The translations under genes were made by a program, and so were the position numbers. From contig CANLWB010000011.1 of assembly GCA_947494695.1 (NCBI GenBank), positions 62,001-126,000 on the forward strand: a DNA stretch of 64,000 nucleotides. The letters are read 5' to 3'. Origin of the DNA: an uncultured Flavobacteriaceae bacterium (GTDB taxonomy: Bacteria > Bacteroidota > Bacteroidia > Flavobacteriales > Flavobacteriaceae). The notes beneath the pieces are model-generated. The model was not told where the DNA came from and ran no database searches. It saw only the letters and a program-made list of their open reading frames with translations. Numbering within the stretch: the stretch's first letter is position 1; each line of letters starts with the position of its first letter. Positions 18,961 through 27,503 of this stretch are shown here, piece by piece.

Positions 18961-19695
18961 ATGAAACTAAATGCTATTGTCGTCGAAGACGAAGAAACCA
19001 GTAGAGATATTCTTAAGAATTATCTAAAAAAGTATTGTCCTAATGTTATGATTTTAGGTGAAGCGGCTAATGTAGACGAGGCCCTGGTGCTTATTCGTAA
19101 TAATGATTTGGATTTGGTGTTTTTGGATGTGGAAATGCCATACGGTAATGCTTTCGATCTATTAGACAGGGTAGGCGATATTAATTTTGAAACGGTGTTT
19201 GTGACCGCTTATAATCATTATGCGATGGATGCTCTTAATGCCCACGCCTCGTACTATTTAATGAAACCTATTTCTATTGACGAACTTATTAAGGCTGTTG
19301 ATTATGTAACCGAAATAAAAACAAAGGAAGATGCTTTACAAGATCAGGTTTTGGTGCCAAAAACGAATAGTGTTGATGGCAAAATAACAATTCCGCAGTT
19401 AGATGGTTTCGATGTTATAAATACAGCGGATATCTTATTCTGTAAGGCAAATGATAATTACACTGAAATTTATCTCAATACCAATAAGAAGAAATTAGTA
19501 AGTAAAACTTTAAAGTATTTTGAGGATGCCTTAAGTAATACTAGCTTTGCACGAGTACATAAATCTTATTTAGTGAATGTAAATGAGGTTGTTAAGTATG
19601 TAAAAGGAAAAGGAGGACGTGTGGTATTAAGTAATGGAAAGGAAATTATGGTGTCGGCTTCTAAAAAATCAGATTTACTATCATATTTTAAGTAA
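18961..19695 (+). CDS. LytTR family response regulator
   Basis: A 244-residue response regulator. The receiver domain (1-125) has the acidic pair VEDEE, phosphoacceptor Asp56 in LVFLDVEMP, Thr in VTAYN and Lys in YLMKPIS. The C-terminal LytTR DNA-binding domain (about 145-244) includes ILFCKANDNYTEIYL and FARVHKSYLVNVNEV. LytTR regulators bind direct repeats upstream of target promoters. It is the cognate partner of the preceding LytS-type kinase, 48 bases upstream. The targets are not visible in the window. Confidence 0.95.
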   Translation: MKLNAIVVEDEETSRDILKNYLKKYCPNVMILGEAANVDEALVLIRNNDLDLVFLDVEMPYGNAFDLLDRVGDINFETVFVTAYNHYAMDALNAHASYYLMKPISIDELIKAVDYVTEIKTKEDALQDQVLVPKTNSVDGKITIPQLDGFDVINTADILFCKANDNYTEIYLNTNKKKLVSKTLKYFEDALSNTSFARVHKSYLVNVNEVVKYVKGKGGRVVLSNGKEIMVSASKKSDLLSYFK

Positions 19696-19850
19696 TACAT
19701 TCCAATGTAATAAACGGATTGTTGGTTGCTTATTCGGAATAAGTTGAAGTATAGACAGGAATTACATAAAGGGCGTTACATAATTTTACCGTTTTAAATA
19801 ACATGTAAGTGAATCTAGAATCTCGCGAAAGAAATTAAATATTAATATAT

Positions 19851-19890
19851 AAAAGGGATCGGTATGAAATATGACGAGGGGTCCTTTTTT
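19851..19890 (+). terminator. Possible terminator after the LytTR regulator
   Basis: Arms AAAAGG (19851-19856) and CCTTTT (19883-19888), with a T run, lie 155 bases after the regulator stop and 15 bases before the carbonic anhydrase gene. The stem is short and the loop long, so this is uncertain. Confidence 0.3.
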
Positions 19891-19904
19891 CAAATGAATG
19901 TATT

Positions 19905-20420
19905 ATGCCAGTTATAAAATCAGTAAGAGGAAAATCACCCCAGATACCAGAAGATTGTTTTGTTGCAGAAAATGCGACCATTGTAGGTGAAGTTAATATG
20001 GGAAAACAATGTAGTGTTTGGTTTAGTGCTGTTGTTAGGGGGGATGTAAACTTTATTAAAATGGGCAATAAAGTAAATGTTCAGGATGGCGCTGTTATTC
20101 ATGGGACTTTTGAGACATCTCCAACAACTATTGGCAATAATGTATCTATTGGACATAATGCTCTGGTGCATGGATGCACCATTCATGATAATGTTTTAAT
20201 TGGTATGGGGGCTATCGTTATGGACGACTGCGTCGTGGAAAGCAATAGTATTATTGCTGCTGGAGCAGTCGTAACTAAAAATACCAGAGTCGAAGCAGGG
20301 AGTATTTATGCGGGTGTTCCTGCTAAAAAGGTTAAAGATATTAGTGAAGAACTTATTTCTGGAGAGATAGATAGAATTGCTAATAACTATATTAAGTATT
20401 CTGGTTGGTTTAAGGAGTAG
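19905..20420 (+). CDS. Gamma-carbonic anhydrase family protein
   Basis: A 171-residue left-handed beta-helix protein of the gamma-carbonic anhydrase/YrdA/PaaY family. It has the hexapeptide pattern throughout (VWFSAVVRGDVNFIKMGN, NVQDGAVIHG, TIGNNVSIGHNALVHGCTI). The three zinc-ligand histidines of the family are visible in VIHG (first), SIGHNALVHG (second and third). It forms cytosolic trimers. Family members range from carbonic anhydrase to acyl-transferase-like proteins, and the sequence alone does not decide. It stands alone between a two-component system and an intergenic repeat. Confidence 0.92.
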   Translation: MPVIKSVRGKSPQIPEDCFVAENATIVGEVNMGKQCSVWFSAVVRGDVNFIKMGNKVNVQDGAVIHGTFETSPTTIGNNVSIGHNALVHGCTIHDNVLIGMGAIVMDDCVVESNSIIAAGAVVTKNTRVEAGSIYAGVPAKKVKDISEELISGEIDRIANNYIKYSGWFKE

Positions 20421-20497
20421 GGGATTCTTGTCTATCTACTAGCTCTTAAAATTAGCTTAAGCAGAAATCACTTGAACGAGACGAAACGAGGCTTGTC

Positions 20498-20517
20498 ATT
20501 CCTGCGAAAGCAGGAAT
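20498..20517. repeat. Perfect palindrome ATTCCTGC-GAAA-GCAGGAAT
   Basis: An 8-base perfect inverted repeat around a GAAA tetraloop, between the convergent carbonic anhydrase and murI genes. It is followed by CTA, giving the familiar 'GCAGGAATCTA' seen in dispersed form elsewhere in the window. It is likely an REP-like repeat and may act as a bidirectional terminator here. Confidence 0.7.
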
Positions 20518-20577
20518 CTACTTGTATGTTAAGAGGTATGTGTCAATGTTGTCCATTTAAAGCCTCAAAATTAAGAC

Positions 20578-20597
20578 ATTCCTGCCTTCGTAGGAAT
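20578..20597. repeat. Second palindrome ATTCCTGC-CTTC-GTAGGAAT
   Basis: The same 8-base arms as the palindrome 80 bases earlier, with one change that leaves a G-T pair and a different tetraloop. It lies 6 bases from the end of murI, so it probably serves as the 3' structure of that transcript. Confidence 0.65.
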
Positions 20598-20602
20598 TGG
20601 AA

Positions 20603-21382
20603 TTAGAAATCCAAAAACTCAACAGTAGAGGTTGAATTTAATAGGGATTTCATAATGTCGGGATTACCATTTGTGAAGAAATGATGTTTACCGTTTGTGG
20701 TTGCCTTGTTTATTAAACCATGCTGATTAAGAATAGCTTTTGTTTGTCTGGCAACGGCTTCACCGGAATCTATAATTTTAACATGCTTGGGGAGCAATTC
20801 TGTTAATAATGGAATTAAGTAAGGGTAATGCGTACACCCTAAAACCAGATGGTCTATATGGGCATCAATCATAGGTTTTAGGTAACCTTTTAATAGGTTG
20901 CGCATATCTTCAGATTGCACTTTACCACTTTCTATGAGTTCAACCAGGCCTTCTCCAACTTGCTCAATAACGTTTACGTGACTGGCAAATTCCCCTGATG
21001 TTTTAGAAAACAAAGCACTGCTTAAAGTCCCTTTGGTGGCCAAGATGCCTACGGCGTGGTGTTTTGTTTGTAGCGCAGCAGGTTTAATAGCTGGTTCTAT
21101 GCCTATAAAAGGAACAGGGTAGGTATGTCTAAGATAATCTATCGCGTTTGTGGTAGCCGTGTTACAGGCTACAACAATGAGTTTACATCCTTTTTTTAGG
21201 AGGTATTCGGTATTTTTAATACTTAGCGCTAAAATATTCTCTCTACCCTTTGGCCCATAGGGGGCATTAGCACTATCTGCTAAATATATAGTGTCTTCGT
21301 TCGGCAGAAGGTTATGAATCTCTTTCCATATGGATGTGCCGCCAATACCTGAATCGAAAATGCCTATAGGCTGTGTATTCAT
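20603..21382 (-). CDS. murI: Glutamate racemase
   Basis: A 259-residue cofactor-independent racemase that converts L- to D-glutamate for peptidoglycan in the cytosol. It starts with PIGIFDSGIGGTSIW (Asp10 and Ser11 of the substrate site). The two catalytic cysteines are in VVACNTATTNAIDY and LVLGCTHYPYLIPLL. The length matches the family. It is the last gene of the minus-strand envelope cluster that begins with the CBS protein gene; a hairpin terminator in the 135-base gap before it suggests it also has its own promoter. Confidence 0.96.
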   Translation of the reverse strand: MNTQPIGIFDSGIGGTSIWKEIHNLLPNEDTIYLADSANAPYGPKGRENILALSIKNTEYLLKKGCKLIVVACNTATTNAIDYLRHTYPVPFIGIEPAIKPAALQTKHHAVGILATKGTLSSALFSKTSGEFASHVNVIEQVGEGLVELIESGKVQSEDMRNLLKGYLKPMIDAHIDHLVLGCTHYPYLIPLLTELLPKHVKIIDSGEAVARQTKAILNQHGLINKATTNGKHHFFTNGNPDIMKSLLNSTSTVEFLDF

Positions 21383-21463
21383 ATCATTATGATTGGCGTA
21401 AAAGTAAATAATTCAATCGAAATACAAGATAAGATTCCAGTGTAACGTATAGTTCACTAATAA

Positions 21464-21491
21464 AAAAGCTGTTCGATTTCGAACAGCTTTT
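21464..21491 (-). terminator. Rho-independent terminator after the ompH pair
   Basis: A 13-base perfect inverted repeat, AAAAGCTGTTCGA and TCGAACAGCTTTT, around two bases, 27 bases downstream of the small ompH stop on the minus strand. It has T-rich flanks on both strands and could work in both directions. Confidence 0.8.
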
Positions 21492-21517
21492 AATAACATA
21501 TGTGTTTAGGTAATTTT

Positions 21518-22018
21518 TTAGATACCTAATTCTTTTTTTACTTCACCTAGAATGTCTTTTCCTTCAGCAACAATTAATGTTGTTCTTTCTAAAACATATT
21601 CGTATCCTAAACTTTTGGAAACTTTATTTATTGCAGCAAATGCTTTTTCTTGAATAGGCTTAAATAATTCAGCTTCTTTTTTAGCTAAATCTTGTTGCGC
21701 ATCAATTCTAAATTGTTGGATACGTTGTTGCTTTTCCTGAAGCTCTAATCCTCTTTTCTGATTTTCCTCATCGGTTTTAGTGCTCGCCTCAGCTTCATAT
21801 TGTTTTACAGTATTTTGATACTCTGTTGCCATAGCCTGCATATCCGTTTGATATGTTTTACCTAAAGTTTCAAGCTCAGCTTGAGCTGTTTTAGCTTCTG
21901 GCATAGCAGAGATTAACTCTTGAGTATTTATATGAGCAACTTTACTTTGTGCTGTAGCAAAACTTATAGTCCCCAGGCATAATGCAGTTGCAAATAAAAA
22001 AGTTCTTAATTGTTTCAT
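21518..22018 (-). CDS. OmpH/Skp family periplasmic chaperone (short paralogue)
   Basis: A 166-residue protein with a signal peptide (MKQLRTFLFATALCLGTISFATAQ, cleavage after AQ) and the Skp-type body: a beta strand VAHINTQELISAMPEAKTAQ, a long charged coiled coil (about 45-130) and a C-terminal region FAAINKVSKSLGYEYVLERT. Skp trimers hold unfolded outer-membrane proteins in the periplasm before BamA inserts them. The gene lies 32 bases downstream of a longer OmpH paralogue and close to bamA, in the classic order. A terminator follows it. Confidence 0.92.
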   Translation of the reverse strand: MKQLRTFLFATALCLGTISFATAQSKVAHINTQELISAMPEAKTAQAELETLGKTYQTDMQAMATEYQNTVKQYEAEASTKTDEENQKRGLELQEKQQRIQQFRIDAQQDLAKKEAELFKPIQEKAFAAINKVSKSLGYEYVLERTTLIVAEGKDILGEVKKELGI

Positions 22019-22050
22019 TTTATAAATATTAGTGTGTTATAGATTATTAT

Positions 22051-23064
22051 TTAGTTTTGTTTGGTACTGTCTTTAGTTTTTTTGCGATCTTCTAAGATCT
22101 GCTTTTTTCGTTCTTCTAAAGCTTTTTTTCTAGCTTCTCTTTCTTTTAGTTTTCTCTGTCTGTTTTCTTCAATTAACTCAGCTTTCGTCTTAGTTGAACC
22201 AGTGGATGCTTTAGCGTCTGATGCTTGTGAAGCTTCAACCTCCTCCTGTTTCGTTTCTGTATGCTCTCCGCTGAGAGCTTTTTTTCTGGCGTCTAGTTTA
22301 GCTTGTCTTGCTTTTTCTCGATCCTCCATTATTTTTTGTCTTCTCGTTTCGGCTTCTTTTTTCTTTGCTTCGCGAGCGTCTAGTATTTCTTGCCTTCTTT
22401 TTTCTACGGCACTGTCACGAACGGCTTTTTTCTCATCGAGCGCTTTTTGACGCGCTTCTAATTCATAATTAATTTCCGGAACAAGTTCCTCTTCTTTAGC
22501 GGCCTTACGTTCTGCTTTAGATTTCGCTTGTTTACGTTTTGCGGCTCTCGTGATACTTCTTACGATTTGATCGCTTAAGTCAAATCGTTTTGCAGAGAAT
22601 AACATAACAGCATCGTATGATTTGTCGAAAACAAAATCATATTTTCTGCTAGAGGCCAAATCTTGAACAGCTGCAAAAATCTGATCCTGTATAGGCTGCA
22701 TCAACTGTTTTTTCTGAATGAACAAATCACCATTCGGTCCAAAACGCTTTTGTTGATAATCTAGAATTTCTTTTTCTTCAAAAGAAATATCTTCTTCACG
22801 CTCGTCAATGAGTTCTTTTGTTAAAAGTGCTTTTTCATTATTTAAAGCTTTTCTTTTTTGTTCAATAGTAGATAATTTGGCTCCGATTTCATTTTTCCAC
22901 TTATCTGCTTTCTGATTTAACTGTGCCGAAGCTTCCTGATATTCTGGAACATTTTCTAAAATATATTCAGTGTCTATATAAGCTACTCTTACACCCCGTT
23001 GAGCATGTATGAATGAGCTTATCATTAACGTTAATGTCAGTAAAAAAAGAACTCTATTTTTCAT
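22051..23064 (-). CDS. OmpH/Skp family protein with a long charged C-terminal tail
   Basis: A 337-residue paralogue of the next gene. The signal peptide ends near IHAQ. Residues about 25-180 form the OmpH domain (VAYIDTEYILENVPEYQEAS, QIFAAVQDLASSRKYDFVFD). Residues about 180-337 are an unusual extension of Lys, Arg, Glu and Ala repeats (for example KKEAETRRQKIMEDREKARQ) and are probably one long helix. Typical Skp proteins end at about 160-200 residues. The first half fits an outer-membrane protein chaperone; the tail's role is unknown. Confidence 0.9.
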   Translation of the reverse strand: MKNRVLFLLTLTLMISSFIHAQRGVRVAYIDTEYILENVPEYQEASAQLNQKADKWKNEIGAKLSTIEQKRKALNNEKALLTKELIDEREEDISFEEKEILDYQQKRFGPNGDLFIQKKQLMQPIQDQIFAAVQDLASSRKYDFVFDKSYDAVMLFSAKRFDLSDQIVRSITRAAKRKQAKSKAERKAAKEEELVPEINYELEARQKALDEKKAVRDSAVEKRRQEILDAREAKKKEAETRRQKIMEDREKARQAKLDARKKALSGEHTETKQEEVEASQASDAKASTGSTKTKAELIEENRQRKLKEREARKKALEERKKQILEDRKKTKDSTKQN

Positions 23065-23238
23065 CCGTATATATTTTAATTTATTGACTTATAAATTCTA
23101 AAACGACAAATGAATTTTATGTTTTGCGTTTTTCGAATTGTATCTTCAAAATTAACGAATTTTAATCTTAAAAATTTTAATTCTCATGCAAATCATATTA
23201 AGTTATTAGAAAATATCGTGCCAAAATAAATATCATGC

Positions 23239-25890
23239 TTAAAACTGTTGTCCAATAATGAAGTGAGTTTCCCATCCATGTTTCGTAGTTTGACCTGGTA
23301 ATGGATCGAATCCATGACCAAAATCGATACCCAATAATCCAAAGGCGGGCATAAAGATTCTAACCCCTAAACCGGCAGATCGATTTACATTAAATGGATT
23401 GTAATCTCTAAAATTATTAAAAGAAGCTCCACCTTCTAAAAACCCTAAAGCATAAATTTTTGCAGAAGCTTTTAAGGTTATTGGATAACGAAGTTCTAGA
23501 GAGAATTTATTATAAATAGTTCCACCGTCTTGATCTGATAAGGATTGATCGGGGTAACCACGTAATTGAACAGCCTCTCTACCATCCAAACTGTAGTTTC
23601 CTAGTCCGGTACCACCAACAAAGAAGCGTTCGAAAGGAATGGTGCCTCTAAAATTATTGTAGGCCCCTAAGAACCCAAATTCTATACTTGGTCTTAGTAC
23701 CAGGTCTTTTACAATTTGAGCATACCAATCGCCTTTAAACTTCACTTTATAGAACTCTAACCACTTATAGCGTTCTTGATCTATCTCTGAAACTCTGTCT
23801 CGTGCATCATTACGCGCTACATCTGAGCTGTTAGCATCATTTATAATATCTGAGTTATCATCACGTTCTGCTTTTAAGGCCTCATAATCGACACCATTTA
23901 CTAAAGAGTAAGGAAATGAAAGTTTAGCAGTGGCACTAAAATTAGAACCGGCTGTTGGGAAAATAGGGTCGACGCTGGTATTATTTCTGCTTAAACCAAT
24001 GGTGTAAGACAAATTATTTGAATATCCGTTACCAAATGTAAATAAAGAGGTATTGAAATTGTTTAAATCATAACGTTGATAACTTACGGCTTGGGACAGG
24101 GTGAAATAATCATCCGGTACCGATAAACGTTTTGCTAAACCAAATGTAATTCCTGTAATGTTAAAGCTTTGACTTCTATCAGCATTTCGTGTTTGCGGAT
24201 TGAATCTAAATTGTTTGGAGTGGGATAGTGAAGCCGAAAACTGAACAGGTCTTTTACCTCCTAACCAAGGCTCAGAGAACGAAAAGCTATAGGTTTGATA
24301 GAATCTACTTGCTTGTAATCTCAAAGCAAGTTTTTGTCCGTCACCCATTGGAATTGGCCTATAGGCGTCCTTTTTAAAAATGTCTTTTATTGAAAAGTTG
24401 TTAAAGGATAACCCAAGGGTTCCAATAAAGCCACCACCACCATAACCTCCTTGCAATTCTATTTGACTGGATCCTGTTTCTTTTACAGAATACTCCATAT
24501 CTATAGTACCTTCATTTGGGTTCGGGTTTAAAAAATTAGGAGATATTTCCTGAGCATCGAAGAATCCTAATTGACCAAGTTCCCGAACGGTACGAACGAC
24601 ATTGGCTTTTCTATATAATTGACCGGGTCTTGTTCTAATTTCACGGTAAACAACGTGGTCATTTGTCTTATCATTTCCCACGACAGTTACACTATTAAAA
24701 TAAGCTGGTTTTCCTTCTACAATTCGTATTTCTAAATCGATAACATTATTATCGGCACTTACTTCTACAGGGTTTATTGTAGAGAATAAATAGCCATTGT
24801 TTTGATATTCGTTGGTGATATCGAAAGCATCGGGCTTAGAATCATCGGCAATTCTTTTTTGAAGTAAAACACCATTGTAGGTATCTCCTTTTCTAATACG
24901 AAGCAGCCTGTTTAATTGTTCATTTGTGTATACGGTATTCCCGATAAATGTGATATCTCCGAAGGTATAAAGTTCACCTTCGTTTACGTCGATTTTAAGG
25001 GAAATGGTTTTGTCGTTATTAATGATTACACTATCAGACAATATACGAGCATCTCTATAGCCATTTTCTTTGTATTTCTCGATAACACTACTCAAATCTG
25101 CCTGATATGCAGAATCTATAAATTTAGAGCGCTTAAATATTCTTAAGCGATTTATTTTCTTCGTGCTTTTCATGCTTTTTCTAAGCTTTTTATCACTTAG
25201 AACTTGATTGCCATCAAAGACAATGTCTTTAATTTTTACCTTTTCGCCTTTATCAATATTTAGTACCATATTAACACGAGCCACTTTTATAGAGTCTTTG
25301 ACCTCAATAGTATTAATATGTATTTTGGTGTTTAAATATCCTTCTTTCTTGTATTTTGTAGCTAAAAAGTTTTTTGTTGTAGTAATTAGGTTTTCGGTTA
25401 CTTTGGTTCCCTTTCTTAGCTTATTATCTTTTATAATGGCTTCCTTTTTGGAATTCTTCACCCCATTTATTTTCACCTCATTAAGCTGAGGTAAATCGTG
25501 TAGTTTAATTTCTAAAAAAGCACTTTTATCCTCAATTTTTGTAACAAAAATTTCTATGTCTCCAAATAATTTTGAGTTCCATAGCTTCTTTATGGCCTTA
25601 CTAATATCTTCACCAGGAATGCTTATTTCTTTTCCTTTGCTTAAGCCGGAATATGTGATAATGGTTTGTTCACTAAAAGAGGTATTGCCGGAAACCGAGA
25701 TGTCTGCAATGGTGTATTTTTCACCATCCTTATAAAGTGTGTTTTGTCCCTGGACTTTGGGGCTGATTACAAAAAGTACTATGGCGATGAATAGTTTTGT
25801 ATATATGGCCAAGAATGAATTGCTAGCTAAGTTGTTCGCTTGTTTTCCCAAATCTTCGTTCTCTTTTTTGATATTCAATAATAGCTTCAT
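23239..25890 (-). CDS. bamA: BamA, outer-membrane protein assembly factor
   Basis: An outer-membrane protein of about 883 residues with several POTRA domains (roughly residues 60-440; for example YTIADISVSGNTSFSEQTI and YTFGDITFIGNTVY) and a C-terminal 16-strand barrel (GGYGGGGFIGTLGLSFNNFS, VQLRGYPDQ). The conserved VRGF-type loop motif of BamA appears as QLRGYP. It inserts beta-barrel proteins into the outer membrane. The start is uncertain: I list the ATG at 25890 inside uppS. An in-frame TTG at 25812 lies 11 bases after the uppS stop and directly precedes the signal peptide AIYTKLFIAIVLF. The frame is open further up to 25926. Confidence 0.93.
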   Translation of the reverse strand: MKLLLNIKKENEDLGKQANNLASNSFLAIYTKLFIAIVLFVISPKVQGQNTLYKDGEKYTIADISVSGNTSFSEQTIITYSGLSKGKEISIPGEDISKAIKKLWNSKLFGDIEIFVTKIEDKSAFLEIKLHDLPQLNEVKINGVKNSKKEAIIKDNKLRKGTKVTENLITTTKNFLATKYKKEGYLNTKIHINTIEVKDSIKVARVNMVLNIDKGEKVKIKDIVFDGNQVLSDKKLRKSMKSTKKINRLRIFKRSKFIDSAYQADLSSVIEKYKENGYRDARILSDSVIINNDKTISLKIDVNEGELYTFGDITFIGNTVYTNEQLNRLLRIRKGDTYNGVLLQKRIADDSKPDAFDITNEYQNNGYLFSTINPVEVSADNNVIDLEIRIVEGKPAYFNSVTVVGNDKTNDHVVYREIRTRPGQLYRKANVVRTVRELGQLGFFDAQEISPNFLNPNPNEGTIDMEYSVKETGSSQIELQGGYGGGGFIGTLGLSFNNFSIKDIFKKDAYRPIPMGDGQKLALRLQASRFYQTYSFSFSEPWLGGKRPVQFSASLSHSKQFRFNPQTRNADRSQSFNITGITFGLAKRLSVPDDYFTLSQAVSYQRYDLNNFNTSLFTFGNGYSNNLSYTIGLSRNNTSVDPIFPTAGSNFSATAKLSFPYSLVNGVDYEALKAERDDNSDIINDANSSDVARNDARDRVSEIDQERYKWLEFYKVKFKGDWYAQIVKDLVLRPSIEFGFLGAYNNFRGTIPFERFFVGGTGLGNYSLDGREAVQLRGYPDQSLSDQDGGTIYNKFSLELRYPITLKASAKIYALGFLEGGASFNNFRDYNPFNVNRSAGLGVRIFMPAFGLLGIDFGHGFDPLPGQTTKHGWETHFIIGQQF

Positions 25891-26563
25891 ACAGATGTTC
25901 CTTTGTGAAATCAGGCCACAACACATTGGTGAAATATAACTCTGCGTATGCTATTTGCCACAGCAAAAAATTGCTTATGCGCTGTTCCCCACTGGTCCTG
26001 ATCAATAAATCTACATCTGGTAAATTTTGCGTGTAAAGATGCTCATTAATAATTGATTCATCTATATTTTCGGGCGAAATTAGGTTATTTTTAACTTTAA
26101 AACTAATTTCTTTAACAGTGTTTAGTATTTCCTCTCTAGAACCATAGCTTAAGGCGAGGGTAAGGGTCATCCTTTCGTTGTCCTTAGTAAGGTTGATAAC
26201 ATCTTGAAGCTCCTTGTAAACCTTTTCAGGTAAAGTTTTCAGGCTTCCAATAGCAGTAAGTTTTATGTTGTTATCCTGAAGCGTTTTAATCTCTTTTTTT
26301 AGACTGGAAATTAAGAGTTTCATTAACGTTTGGACTTCCAATTTAGGCCTGTTCCAGTTTTCTGTTGAAAAGGCGTAAAGTGTTAAATTTTTAACACCTA
26401 ATTCTGCACATGTTTCCACAGTACGACGTACAGCTTTTGTCCCATTTTCATGACCAAAAGCGCGAATCATTCCTTTTTGTTTGGCCCAACGTCCATTACC
26501 ATCCATGATAATGGCTATGTGTTTTGGTAGTTTTTTGTTGTTAATATCTTCTTTTAAACTCAT
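25823..26563 (-). CDS. uppS: Isoprenyl transferase (undecaprenyl diphosphate synthase)
   Basis: A 246-residue cis-prenyltransferase. Motif I is IAIIMDGNGRWAKQKG, with the catalytic Asp, and the downstream motifs TLYAFSTENWNRP, LSYGSREEIL and DLLIRTSGEQRISNF are all present. It makes the C55 lipid carrier for peptidoglycan and surface glycans from FPP and IPP, at the cytosolic side of the membrane. The gene follows the DUF6089 gene by one base and is followed by bamA, whose annotated start may lie within its last codons. This neighbourhood is conserved in Bacteroidota. Confidence 0.96.
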   Translation of the reverse strand: MSLKEDINNKKLPKHIAIIMDGNGRWAKQKGMIRAFGHENGTKAVRRTVETCAELGVKNLTLYAFSTENWNRPKLEVQTLMKLLISSLKKEIKTLQDNNIKLTAIGSLKTLPEKVYKELQDVINLTKDNERMTLTLALSYGSREEILNTVKEISFKVKNNLISPENIDESIINEHLYTQNLPDVDLLIRTSGEQRISNFLLWQIAYAELYFTNVLWPDFTKEHLYEAIIEYQKRERRFGKTSEQLS

Positions 26564-26564
26564 T

Positions 26565-27260
26565 TTAATTGCTGCCTGGGCAGTAACAGGGATTTTCTCC
26601 GAAAGTATAGGTTAGGGTAATACCCGAGAACACATACCAGTCGTTATTGTTAATGTTTCCAAATCTATACAGGGGTCTTCGAGATGCTTCTTTTGGAAGG
26701 CTTCCATCGAGATGGTCGGAAAATGTATAACGGGCACCAACTTCTATTCCCATGACTATGTTGTCCATAAAGGACGCTTTAAAACCTAATACCATAGGGA
26801 TACCATATGCCCAGCTACTTCCGCTTTCAGGAGTTTGAATACCATTTAAGAAATAATGGTTGTCATGTTTTGCGGCACTTATACCGGTATATAAATAGGG
26901 TGTTGCTATCCTATCGCCCGAATGTAAGTCAAAATCTAAAAACGTAAATTCCAATCCTGCTGAAAGTTCCAAAATACCACTGGAAAATTCATACCCTCTT
27001 TGAACACGGCGAGGGTCATCTGATTTTGAATCTTTACCTGCTAGTTCGCTATAAATTATTGAAGCTCTATAAGAATGTCTTTTACTTCTGTTCCATTTAT
27101 AAATACCCCCTATAGCCAATTGATTTGGGGAAATATAATTGGTGGCACCTACATCTCCAATAAAATTACTTCCTCCCGCAAAAATACCAATTTCATTGAT
27201 TTGGGAGTATGAAAAATGAATGCTTAAAATGCTTAATATCAATACGGTTAAATGCCTCAT
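26565..27260 (-). CDS. PorG-like DUF6089 outer-membrane protein
   Basis: A 231-residue beta-rich protein with a signal peptide (1-19, ending YSQ). It opens with INEIGIFAGGSNFIGDVGAT, a mark of the DUF6089/PorG family, and ends with a cysteine pair in NPCYCPGSN. The type IX secretion PorG of Porphyromonas belongs to this group. It lies one base before uppS in a minus-strand run with nadK upstream and bamA downstream, which is the usual Bacteroidota order. The secretion role is inferred from family; the barrel prediction is from the alternating hydrophobic pattern. Confidence 0.82.
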   Translation of the reverse strand: MRHLTVLILSILSIHFSYSQINEIGIFAGGSNFIGDVGATNYISPNQLAIGGIYKWNRSKRHSYRASIIYSELAGKDSKSDDPRRVQRGYEFSSGILELSAGLEFTFLDFDLHSGDRIATPYLYTGISAAKHDNHYFLNGIQTPESGSSWAYGIPMVLGFKASFMDNIVMGIEVGARYTFSDHLDGSLPKEASRRPLYRFGNINNNDWYVFSGITLTYTFGENPCYCPGSN

Positions 27261-27503
27261 AAATATTCAAAAGTTTGCAAATATAATAAATAAGATTAGC
27301 CCAATGCCAATTAAACGCTAAAACACTGTATATAATTCACTACTTTTTTTATATCCTTCAAAAAAATCATGTAATCTGTGTTATAATTACAAGTTGTTAA
27401 CAATATATGCAAAAAGCGATCCATTAATTGGGTATACACTATTTTAAAATTTAAAAAGAACAAATTGTACTAGTCTAAAACAGGAAATGTCAAGAATTAT
27501 TGC

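Noticed and set aside
22061-22450. 129-codon plus-strand ORF inside the long ompH gene
   Set aside because: It is antisense to the Lys/Glu-rich tail; its Ser/Phe-rich product is the expected shadow of that repeat composition.
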